Of a DNA stretch of 52,169 nucleotides, positions 35,800 to 42,652 are shown in pieces. The notes beneath the pieces were generated by a model. The model saw only the letters and a program-made list of their open reading frames with translations. It did not search any database and had not been told where the DNA came from. The first letter of the stretch is position 1. Each line of letters starts with the position of its first letter. Location: contig JAFYCM010000032.1 of the NCBI GenBank assembly GCA_017539645.1, positions 1 through 52,169 on the forward strand, written 5' to 3'. Source of the DNA: Bacteroidales bacterium (lineage in GTDB: Bacteria; Bacteroidota; Bacteroidia; Bacteroidales; Marinilabiliaceae). Position numbers and translations under genes: made by a program.

Positions 35800-36501
35800 T
35801 TACTTTATATAATCGTATATCAATTGAAACATCTTGTAATGTCCCGCAGGCGTAGGATGAACACCATCCCAAATCCAATAATTGTTGCTGCCATCGGCAC
35901 ATAGTTTTTCAAACATCTGTGCATAAGGCACAAATGACGCCCCATTTTTCTCCGCCAAACGTTTCACAGCTAAAGCTAATGTCTTACAATTGCGCGCGTT
36001 GACGCCTATAGTATCCACTCTGCTACCCAATGTGCAAAATGGTTCTCCAAGCACAATTTTCACATTAGCATTCTTCGCTTTCAATCTATCTATGAGCGAC
36101 TGATACGTATCTTCAAACTTCTGGACATCAACGTTTTGAACGCCTGCATTTATAACATCATTTATACCTATAAGGATGGATACAACATCGGCATTTACAT
36201 CCACAGCGTCAACTTGCCAACGTGCGGCAAGATCTTGCACTGTGTTGCCACTTATGCCTCTATTGAGACATTGATATTGGCCCGGATGCTCAGCCATAAG
36301 TTTTGATGCACATAAATACATATATCCATGACCAAATATGTGATTCATGTCGTTCAAGTCGCGGTCTGAACATGGCTGATTCCAATATTTGCTATTTCCC
36401 CAATTGCCGTCGGTTATAGAATCGCCAATAAAAAGGACTCGTTTCTGCGCAACAGCAGTTGCCACAACCACAAAAACAACAATAAGTGCAAATATTCTCA
36501 T
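35800..36501 (-). CDS. Exported SGNH/GDSL hydrolase
   Basis: The frame opens at 36558 but the ATG at 36501 starts a clean signal peptide (MRIFALIVVFVVVATAVAQK), giving 233 residues. The four SGNH blocks are present: GDSITDG (Ser nucleophile), NRGISGNTVQDL (Gly), GINDV (Asn), and DGVHPTPAGHYKM (Asp-x-x-His). It is likely an esterase or lipase acting on carbohydrate esters in the periplasm. It sits between the SUMF1-like gene (22 nt) and the barrel gene (10 nt). This is a second, single-domain SGNH protein, unrelated in architecture to the tandem one at position 1. Confidence 0.88.
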   Translation of the reverse strand: MRIFALIVVFVVVATAVAQKRVLFIGDSITDGNWGNSKYWNQPCSDRDLNDMNHIFGHGYMYLCASKLMAEHPGQYQCLNRGISGNTVQDLAARWQVDAVDVNADVVSILIGINDVINAGVQNVDVQKFEDTYQSLIDRLKAKNANVKIVLGEPFCTLGSRVDTIGVNARNCKTLALAVKRLAEKNGASFVPYAQMFEKLCADGSNNYWIWDGVHPTPAGHYKMFQLIYDYIK

Positions 36502-36523
36502 AGTAATCGCAAATAGCTTATAA

Positions 36524-37624
36524 TCAATACACTGCAACGCGCAACCCAACCGCAGCACTCTTCTGACGGAAGTCGCACGAAGAGCGGTAAGTTACACGAT
36601 TTTGGCGGGTTTCGGAAAGCCACGAGCCACCGCGCACCACCACATATTGCCCCTTGCTCGGACCTTTGGGATTGGTGAGCATCTCGCCAGACTTCACACG
36701 GTAATTATCGAAGAAATCGGAACAGAATTCGAACACATTGCCCGTCATATCGTAAATACCAAGTTCGTTAGGCTGTTTTTGTCCAATGTCGTGAGGGCGA
36801 TTCTTGTTGGTGGTAAGCAGCACTGGCCGCCAAGCCTCATCGTGCTGTCGTTTTTCGCCAGAATTTCCAAAATACCACGCCACTTTGTCCAGATCGTTAC
36901 CGCCGCTAAACGTAGTAGGCTTGCTCTTTCGACCGCCCTTGGCAGCATATTCCCATTGAGCCTCGGTTGGCAACATAAAACTCAGCTCGGTAAACTTACG
37001 AAGCGAATCTACAAATGCCTGGCATTCAATAGAATTGATATTAGTTTTAGGTGTATTATCATTTTCATAGAGACGCGCCACCGAGTCGTTGGCCATCACA
37101 GCAAACCACTGACGATTGGTAATCTCGTATCTACCAATGAAAAATGGCGAAAGTCTCACCTTGTGTGCTGGTCGTTCATCGCGGTCTGCGTCACAGTGGT
37201 TAGAGCCCATCATATATGTGCCCTCCTCCACATATACCATATTGCTGACTATTTCGGAAATTACGCTCTTTGCGTAGCTCGTAACACTCTGATTCCACGT
37301 GGGTTGGAGTCCAAAATAGAGTTCAAACTGCAAAGTATCAGTCACCTCTTCAACTTCCTCAATTCTAATACGTTGGCGCACAGTATTGCCATTGCGTTGC
37401 ACCGAAATAGTATGACGACCGAATGTCACCTCGGTTACTACGGGCGACATATCTACATACGAGCCATCAATGTATACTTCGTCGCCACGCGTATGGAGGA
37501 AATCGCTAATGATACGTATAGGACGCGTCATTATCGATGCCGAATCGAGAATCTCAGTCTCCTCCTCTTGTGCACTGACAATCAATGTATTTATTAGAAA
37601 CAAAAACAGAAGAACCTTTTTCAT
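36524..37624 (-). CDS. Exported SUMF1/FGE-sulfatase-modifying-like protein with PEGA domain
   Basis: 366 residues: signal peptide (MKKVLLFLFLINTLIVSAQ), a PEGA-like domain (about 50-85, DEVYIDGSYVDMSP … GRHTISVQRNG), then a SUMF1-type domain from about 130 (MVYVEEGTYMMGSNHCDADR, LPTEAQWEYAAKGG, LGIYDMTGNVFEFCSDFF, VVRGGSWLS). In true formylglycine-generating enzymes the segment after GGSW carries catalytic cysteines; here it is LSETRQNRVTYRSSC, lacking the first, so the enzyme activity is doubtful. Such domains often act as scaffolds. It lies in the long operon before the SGNH gene. Confidence 0.85.
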   Translation of the reverse strand: MKKVLLFLFLINTLIVSAQEEETEILDSASIMTRPIRIISDFLHTRGDEVYIDGSYVDMSPVVTEVTFGRHTISVQRNGNTVRQRIRIEEVEEVTDTLQFELYFGLQPTWNQSVTSYAKSVISEIVSNMVYVEEGTYMMGSNHCDADRDERPAHKVRLSPFFIGRYEITNRQWFAVMANDSVARLYENDNTPKTNINSIECQAFVDSLRKFTELSFMLPTEAQWEYAAKGGRKSKPTTFSGGNDLDKVAWYFGNSGEKRQHDEAWRPVLLTTNKNRPHDIGQKQPNELGIYDMTGNVFEFCSDFFDNYRVKSGEMLTNPKGPSKGQYVVVRGGSWLSETRQNRVTYRSSCDFRQKSAAVGLRVAVY

Positions 37625-37690
37625 CGGTGTTGTCTACAAACGAGGCGAAGTTAGCGTGTTTTTCCATTTGCAACTTTCAATTTCTAACTT

Positions 37691-38368
37691 TCAATTCCCG
37701 AAGTCACGCATAATGCGCGCAACTACCTCATTGCCATTGCGTATGCTGCCAACAACCCACTCGAGCAGTACGCGCTCTTCCTCTTCTGCCGTCATACCTA
37801 TGCCGATGTTACGCTCCACCATGCGTTCGCGCAGACGGCTAACAACCATCCCCACCGACACAGAGAGGTTGAGGCTTTCAGTAAAACCAACCATCGGTAG
37901 GCGTATGTACGAGTCGGCATGGCTGAGCGCATAGTCGTTGAGGCCGCGCTTCTCGCTACCAAACACCACGGCGAATGGTCCTGCCTCAATATCAAACTCA
38001 GCAGGCGACACGGCATCGCGATGTGGAGTGGTGGCAACAATACGGTAGCCACGTCTGCGCAAATCGTCAATAGCGGCTGGAGTATTGTCTTTTTCGCCCG
38101 CATAAGTATGTATAGAGAGCCATTTAGATGCACCACGGGCAATGTCGTTGCTAAGCAAAAAATGGTGGAAATTGGATATTATTCCAACGTTCTGCACACC
38201 CATGCACTCGCACGTTCTGATGATGGCGCTGGCGTTGTGGGCATGATACGTATCTTGCGCAACTACAGTCATATAGCTCGTGCGCAGTTTGATTTTTTGC
38301 AGCAGCAATTCCCAACGCTCGTCGGTGAGTATAGGGCGAAGATGTTCTATCAACTCGCGGTTTGTCAT
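37691..38368 (-). CDS. TrmH family RNA 2'-O-methyltransferase
   Basis: 225 residues. SpoU/TrmH-type motifs are clear: NASAIIRTCECMGVQ (motif 1), FAVVFGSEKRGLND (motif 2, SAM-binding knot) and IRLPMVGFTESLNLSVSVGMV (motif 3, forming the trefoil knot). These enzymes methylate guanosine 18 in tRNA or a 23S site. It starts the long minus-strand gene series, 66 nt ahead of the SUMF1-like gene, with a well-placed promoter upstream. Confidence 0.9.
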   Translation of the reverse strand: MTNRELIEHLRPILTDERWELLLQKIKLRTSYMTVVAQDTYHAHNASAIIRTCECMGVQNVGIISNFHHFLLSNDIARGASKWLSIHTYAGEKDNTPAAIDDLRRRGYRIVATTPHRDAVSPAEFDIEAGPFAVVFGSEKRGLNDYALSHADSYIRLPMVGFTESLNLSVSVGMVVSRLRERMVERNIGIGMTAEEEERVLLEWVVGSIRNGNEVVARIMRDFGN

Positions 38369-38410
38369 TGTGGAGTTATAAGTATAAGAGTTGTATGCTA
38401 TAAGTATTTA

Positions 38411-38442
38411 CAAACGTACATACATAAAAAAAGACCGTCAAA
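38411..38442 (-). promoter_or_regulatory. Promoter of the trmH-like gene, overlapping the hup terminator
   Basis: Minus-strand TTTG (plus 38439-38442), 20-nt spacer, TACGTTTG (plus 38411-38418), an exact match to the consensus. Its -33 element lies in the loop side of the hup terminator hairpin. Confidence 0.5.
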
Positions 38443-38459
38443 CCTAAGTTGACGGTCTT
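38426..38459 (-). terminator. hup terminator
   Basis: Eleven-base arms AAGACCGTCAA (38431-38441) and TTGACGGTCTT (38449-38459), with the A-run at 38426-38432 giving a T-run on the minus strand. Confidence 0.85.
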
Positions 38460-38480
38460 AATCATTTCGAAATGAACAAA

Positions 38481-38753
38481 TCACTCGTTAATCTTATCAT
38501 TCAACTCGTTACCAGCCTTGAATTTTACAATCTTCTTAGCTGCTATGTTGATAGTTTTGCCAGTCTGAGGGTTGCGACCTGTACGAGCACCGCGCTCAGA
38601 AACACTGAAAGAACCAAAACCAACCAATGCAATTTTATCGTTTTTCAAGGTTTCACCAGTTACTTCGATAAAAGCATCAAGAGCTTTCTTAGAATCTACC
38701 TTCGTCAATCCTGATTTTTCAGCGATGGCGTCAATTAATTGTGTCTTATTCAT
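38481..38753 (-). CDS. HU family DNA-binding protein
   Basis: 90 residues, the full length of HU. Landmarks are the N-terminal MNKTQLIDAIAEKSGLTK, the saddle motif VGFGSFSVSERGARTGRNPQTG with the DNA-intercalating arm Pro (RNPQTG), and the C-terminal AAKKIVKFKAGNELNDKIN. HU bends and compacts DNA and binds the nucleoid. It has its own promoter and terminator. Which HU paralogue this is cannot be told. Confidence 0.97.
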   Translation of the reverse strand: MNKTQLIDAIAEKSGLTKVDSKKALDAFIEVTGETLKNDKIALVGFGSFSVSERGARTGRNPQTGKTINIAAKKIVKFKAGNELNDKINE

Positions 38754-38801
38754 GATTCAGAAAAAATTAAATGGTTAACATTTTTTTGTTTTCAACGATT
38801 A

Positions 38802-38831
38802 CAAAAGTAGTTGCTTTTCAATACAGAGCAA
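38802..38831 (-). promoter_or_regulatory. hup promoter
   Basis: Minus-strand TTG (plus 38829-38831), 19-nt spacer, TACTTTTG (plus 38802-38809), an exact -7 box at ideal spacing, about 50 nt before the ATG. Confidence 0.6.
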
Positions 38832-38911
38832 GCGAGAAAGCAAAAAAATTGAGGGTTTTGCGCATTTTATTTCAAAAGAAGCTACCTTAGGTCTCACAAT
38901 AAATATTAACC

Positions 38912-39697
38912 ATGCTAAACAATATTTCAATTTGTCGCTACGATTTCATTCCGCTGCGCGCTGAAGCATCGGAACGTTCGGAGATGGTTTCTCAGATTCT
39001 TTTTGGCGAAACTTACGAAGTGCTTGAAACTCAGGAGCGCTGGATGCGAGTGCGTTGCGACTACGACGAATATGAAGGGTGGATGGACGCAAAACTACAC
39101 ACGAACATTTTCCCACAAGACGTTGAGAAATGGCGCAACGCCGAAAAATGGGTTGTTCCCGGACCATTCGTAAAAATTATTCGCGAGGGCGACCGCACAC
39201 CTATGATTATTCCTGGTGGCAGCTCTATTTGGTTCAATGGTAGCGAACTCGACAGCTTCACCATCAACGACGATATTTATCATCTGACGGGCGGCTACAG
39301 CGCTAACAAGAAAAAACCTTCTATTGACGAGATTGCGCTCTCGTTCTATAGTTCGCCATACTTATGGGGCGGTCGTAGTTTCTATGGCATCGACTGCTCG
39401 GGCTTCACGCAGATTGTATACAAGATAGCTGGTCAAAAGATTCCGCGCGACGCGTCGCAGCAAGTTAACATAGGTACGCTGGTCGACTTCGTAGAAGAGG
39501 CTACGGCTGGCGACTTGGCATTTTTTGACAATCCAGAGAGTGGCAATATAGTGCACGTGGGCATGTGTTTGGGGCATGGCGAAATAATACACGCTTCGGG
39601 CTCTGTACGCATAGACAAACTCGACCACAATGGCATTTTTGCGGTCGATAGAAATGCCTATACTCACCAACTACGCGCCATAAAACATATTGGTTAA
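38912..39697 (+). CDS. C40 (NlpC/P60) cell-wall peptidase with SH3 domain
   Basis: 261 residues. An SH3b-like domain (about 5-65) is followed by a linker domain and the NlpC/P60 domain with C162 (YGIDCSGFTQ), H215 (NIVHVGM) and H227 (EIIHASG) as the catalytic triad. Members such as Bacteroides gamma-D-glutamyl-L-diamino acid endopeptidase cleave murein peptides. No signal peptide is visible, so it may recycle murein fragments in the cytoplasm. nth follows 18 nt later on the same strand. Confidence 0.9.
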   Translation: MLNNISICRYDFIPLRAEASERSEMVSQILFGETYEVLETQERWMRVRCDYDEYEGWMDAKLHTNIFPQDVEKWRNAEKWVVPGPFVKIIREGDRTPMIIPGGSSIWFNGSELDSFTINDDIYHLTGGYSANKKKPSIDEIALSFYSSPYLWGGRSFYGIDCSGFTQIVYKIAGQKIPRDASQQVNIGTLVDFVEEATAGDLAFFDNPESGNIVHVGMCLGHGEIIHASGSVRIDKLDHNGIFAVDRNAYTHQLRAIKHIG

Positions 39698-39715
39698 GTA
39701 CATACATATATACTT

Positions 39716-40381
39716 ATGAATGCAAACGAGCGCTACACTCGCGTGCTCGATTACCTATCGGCACTGCTGCCCGAAGCAAAATCGGAGCTAAACTACGAGA
39801 GCGATTTTCAACTCCTTGTAGCCGTGGTGCTTTCGGCACAATGCACCGACAAACGTGTAAATATTATTACTAAAGAGCTCTTCGCGCACTACCCTACAGC
39901 ATTCGAGATGGCTCGGGCTACCGAAGAGGATATATATACACTCATCAGTTCGTGTAGTTATCCGCATAGCAAAGCGGCTCACATAGCGGCAATGTCGAAG
40001 AAATTGGTTGCCGACTTCAATGGCGTTGTGCCCGATAATATGGAGCAACTAACTACGCTCCCTGGCGTTGGTCGCAAAACGGCCAATGTGATGCTTGCCG
40101 TGGCGTTCGACAAGCCAGCAATGCCCGTAGATACGCACGTTTTTCGCGTAGCACATCGACTTGGATTGGTAAATAAGAATGCCAAAACTCCAGAAGAGAC
40201 TGAACGCCAACTGACGCGCCACATACCTACAGAAAAACTATCGAAGGCACACCATTGGTTCCTGCTTTTTGGCAGATATACATGCACGGCTCGCAATCCC
40301 AAATGCGACGGCTGCGGACTGTCTGATATTTGTACAGAGAAAATGAAGCCGCTACTTCAAAAATCTGTCGAACAAGCCTAA
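39716..40381 (+). CDS. nth: Endonuclease III (bifunctional DNA glycosylase/AP lyase)
   Basis: 221 residues. The helix-hairpin-helix LPGVGRKTANV carries the catalytic Lys, followed by the Gly/Pro-rich loop and catalytic Asp (VDTHVFRVA). A C-terminal 4Fe-4S site has the canonical C-x6-C-x2-C-x5-C spacing (CTARNPKC, CDGC, CGLSDIC). It removes oxidised pyrimidines in base excision repair. It is co-oriented with the C40 peptidase gene. Its last 30 bases overlap the end of the convergent porQ. Confidence 0.95.
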   Translation: MNANERYTRVLDYLSALLPEAKSELNYESDFQLLVAVVLSAQCTDKRVNIITKELFAHYPTAFEMARATEEDIYTLISSCSYPHSKAAHIAAMSKKLVADFNGVVPDNMEQLTTLPGVGRKTANVMLAVAFDKPAMPVDTHVFRVAHRLGLVNKNAKTPEETERQLTRHIPTEKLSKAHHWFLLFGRYTCTARNPKCDGCGLSDICTEKMKPLLQKSVEQA

Positions 40382-41353
40382 AGTGATAGAGATGCTATTG
40401 GATGCTCCTGCCAAATGGTAACGTCCATGACCATAATCGATATGAATACCCTTTATTAGCAAGCCTGCGCCCCACGAAATGCCAGCTGCACCGCCCGAAC
40501 TCGCCGTACGAGCCTCTTTGCGCTGACGATGATTGTAGCCCATACCAAACCAAAAGCCTTTGGCTGGCACAAACTCGACACCAAACAGCATGTGACGCAT
40601 AATATTATCTCCAGCAGAAATCTTTTCGCTATTGTCGGGCGACAAATTCCAGTGGCAAATATCTTTCAATGTAAACGACAGACGGAATGGTGCGTGCTCA
40701 GCAGTATAGTTACAGCCAAGCGACAAATCGGTTGAGAGCACTTCGTGCGAGCCATCTTCGTCGTAAGTAGTTATCTGTCCACCAAGGTTGCGCACTACCA
40801 ACGAGGCACTGAAGCGTTTTGTGCTACCTACGTAGCGAGCGCCCATATCCATAGCTATGCCAAACGACCGATATTCAGCCAAGTGGCTAATGATGGGCTT
40901 GAACGTAGCGCCCACAGTGAGTTGCGGCATAAGCGGACGCGAATAAATCAGGTAAATAGCAGTCTCGCGCGCTGTCACTTTGCCTTGCTCAACCTCATAC
41001 TCATCGTAGTTGGTGAATTCGCCATAATTGATTGCCTGAATGCCAACCCCCCAAGTGCCCAAAGGCAATTGTCCGCTCGAATATGCTGCAGAGAAATAGG
41101 CGACACCTTGCGGCATAGGGCAAACATTGAGACCAATGGTAGCGCCGGCACCCACAGAGTCGGTGAGTTGCGCAGGATTCATCAGCGTGAAACTAACGTC
41201 CTCTGTGCCAACGAGAGCATGATTGCCACCAATGGCTACAGCACGCGCCGACGAAGGCAAATCGAGAAATTCATACACGTTGCCACTTTGGCTTTGAGCC
41301 GATGCAGCAAGTGCAAGCGTTAGAGAGTATAGGGTGAATAAGAGTTTTTTCAT
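40352..41353 (-). CDS. porQ: Type IX secretion system protein PorQ
   Basis: 333 residues with a signal peptide (about 1-19, ending AASAQ). It begins with the typical PorQ pattern VYEFLDLPSSARAVAIGGNH, followed by alternating strands of an outer-membrane FadL/PorV-like barrel and ends SISITLGLFDRF. PorQ is a T9SS component (P. gingivalis Por genes); it is required for secretion of proteins with CTD signals like the serine protease encoded nearby. It is transcribed alone, convergent with nth. A TATATTTG box is upstream at plus 41374-41381, without a normal -33. Confidence 0.88.
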   Translation of the reverse strand: MKKLLFTLYSLTLALAASAQSQSGNVYEFLDLPSSARAVAIGGNHALVGTEDVSFTLMNPAQLTDSVGAGATIGLNVCPMPQGVAYFSAAYSSGQLPLGTWGVGIQAINYGEFTNYDEYEVEQGKVTARETAIYLIYSRPLMPQLTVGATFKPIISHLAEYRSFGIAMDMGARYVGSTKRFSASLVVRNLGGQITTYDEDGSHEVLSTDLSLGCNYTAEHAPFRLSFTLKDICHWNLSPDNSEKISAGDNIMRHMLFGVEFVPAKGFWFGMGYNHRQRKEARTASSGGAAGISWGAGLLIKGIHIDYGHGRYHLAGASNSISITLGLFDRFLK

Positions 41354-41475
41354 CTACTTTTTGTGAAGCAGCGCAAATATAATTACGAGTTGCGAATTAC
41401 GTACTTATGTTTCATAACCGTTTATGCTCATCGACAAGATAAAAGCGCGGCATGCTGCGTCGGTGGAAACAAACA

Positions 41476-41510
41476 AAGAGCACAGAAGTCACCAAAACTC
41501 CTGCGCTCTT
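41476..41510 (-). terminator. Terminator after cysK
   Basis: Minus strand AAGAGCGCAG (41510-41501) pairs with CTGTGCTCTT (41485-41476), one G-U pair, followed by TGTTTG. Confidence 0.7.
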
Positions 41511-41537
41511 AGTAATTATGATAAAATATTTATGGAC

Positions 41538-42476
41538 TTAATTATTTGAAAATAGGGCTGTTGACAAATATCTATCGCCGGAATCTGGAAGTAGTACAAC
41601 GATGTTTTTACCCTTATTTTCTGGACGATTAGCAAGAATCGTTGCGGCTTTCAAAGCAGCACCAGCAGAGATGCCCACCAAAATACCCTCGCTGACGGCA
41701 AAATTGCGTCCTTCGGCAAAAGCATCTTCGTTTTCAATAGTGATAATCTCGTCGTAGATTTTAGTATTCAACGTGTCGGGAACGAAGCCTGGGCCGATGC
41801 CTTGTATTTTGTGCGAGCCAGCCGTACCCTTCGACAATACTGGTGATGATGCTGGCTCAACAGCAACAACTTTCACATTAGGGTTCTTCGATTTCAAAAA
41901 TTCTCCCACACCTGTAATTGTGCCGCCCGTACCTACGCCTGCCACGAAAATATCTACTTTGCCATCTGTCTGATCCCAAATTTCTGGACCTGTCGTCTCG
42001 CGATGGATTTTCGGATTGGCAGGATTGACAAACTGACCGAGAATGATAGAACCGGAAATTTCTTTGTTGAGTTCTTCTGCTTTGGCAATAGCGCCTTTCA
42101 TGCCCTTAGCGCCTTCGGTCAGAACGAGTTCTGCGCCATAAGCCTTCAGCAAGTTGCGACGCTCAACACTCATAGAGTCGGGCAATACCAAAATGGCTTT
42201 GTAACCTTTAGCGGCAGCCACAGCAGCAATGCCAATACCAGTGTTGCCCGAAGTAGGCTCAATGATTGTTGCGCCGGGCTTCAACAGACCTTTACTTTCA
42301 GCATCAACAATCATAGCGAGTGCGATGCGGTCTTTCACCGAACCAGCGGGGTTGAAATATTCCAATTTAGCAAATATCGCAGCGTTGGCGACACCAACTT
42401 TCTTAGAATAGCTGTTGAGACGCAAAAGTGGCGTGTTGCCAATCAATTCCAATGAACTTTCAATAATCTTAGCCAT
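41538..42476 (-). CDS. cysK: Cysteine synthase A (O-acetylserine sulfhydrylase)
   Basis: 312 residues, fold type II PLP enzyme. K48 in [10 protein letters not shown] forms the Schiff base; TSGNTGIG (phosphate/substrate loop), [10 protein letters not shown] (phosphate-binding glycine loop) and GISAGAAL are conserved. It converts O-acetylserine and sulfide to cysteine. An unusually good ribosome-binding site, TAGGAGGA, lies 9 nt before the ATG, decisive for the start. A promoter and a palindrome lie upstream and are described separately. It is located after susD but separated by a terminator. Confidence 0.96.
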   Translation of the reverse strand: MAKIIESSLELIGNTPLLRLNSYSKKVGVANAAIFAKLEYFNPAGSVKDRIALAMIVDAESKGLLKPGATIIEPTSGNTGIGIAAVAAAKGYKAILVLPDSMSVERRNLLKAYGAELVLTEGAKGMKGAIAKAEELNKEISGSIILGQFVNPANPKIHRETTGPEIWDQTDGKVDIFVAGVGTGGTITGVGEFLKSKNPNVKVVAVEPASSPVLSKGTAGSHKIQGIGPGFVPDTLNTKIYDEIITIENEDAFAEGRNFAVSEGILVGISAGAALKAATILANRPENKGKNIVVLLPDSGDRYLSTALFSNN

Positions 42477-42509
42477 AATTGATTCCTCCTATTTTGTTTT
42501 TGTTTGATG

Positions 42510-42540
42510 CAAAATTGGGCCGATTCTGTTCGCTGTACAA
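42510..42540 (-). promoter_or_regulatory. cysK promoter
   Basis: Minus-strand TTG (plus 42538-42540), 20-nt spacer, CAATTTTG (plus 42510-42517), one mismatch to TAnnTTTG. Confidence 0.4.
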
Positions 42541-42562
42541 TCCCACATTTACGGCATTCTGT

Positions 42563-42580
42563 ATACCATATTTATGGTAT
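42563..42580. promoter_or_regulatory. Palindrome upstream of the cysK promoter (candidate operator)
   Basis: ATACCATA-TT-TATGGTAT, eight-base arms with a two-base spacer, about 60-75 nt upstream of the expected start of transcription, a typical activator position. No regulator is identified. Confidence 0.35.
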
Positions 42581-42582
42581 GA

Positions 42583-42621
42583 GGATAAAAATACCGCTGC
42601 ATGCATAACTGCACACAGCGG
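42583..42621 (-). terminator. susD terminator
   Basis: Arms CCGCTG (42594-42599) and CAGCGG (42616-42621) extended inside by TGCA/TGCA; a T-rich run follows on the minus strand (plus 42584-42593). Confidence 0.75.
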
Positions 42622-42652
42622 CAAAAAAGAATATTGAAAAGAGAAAATAGCA

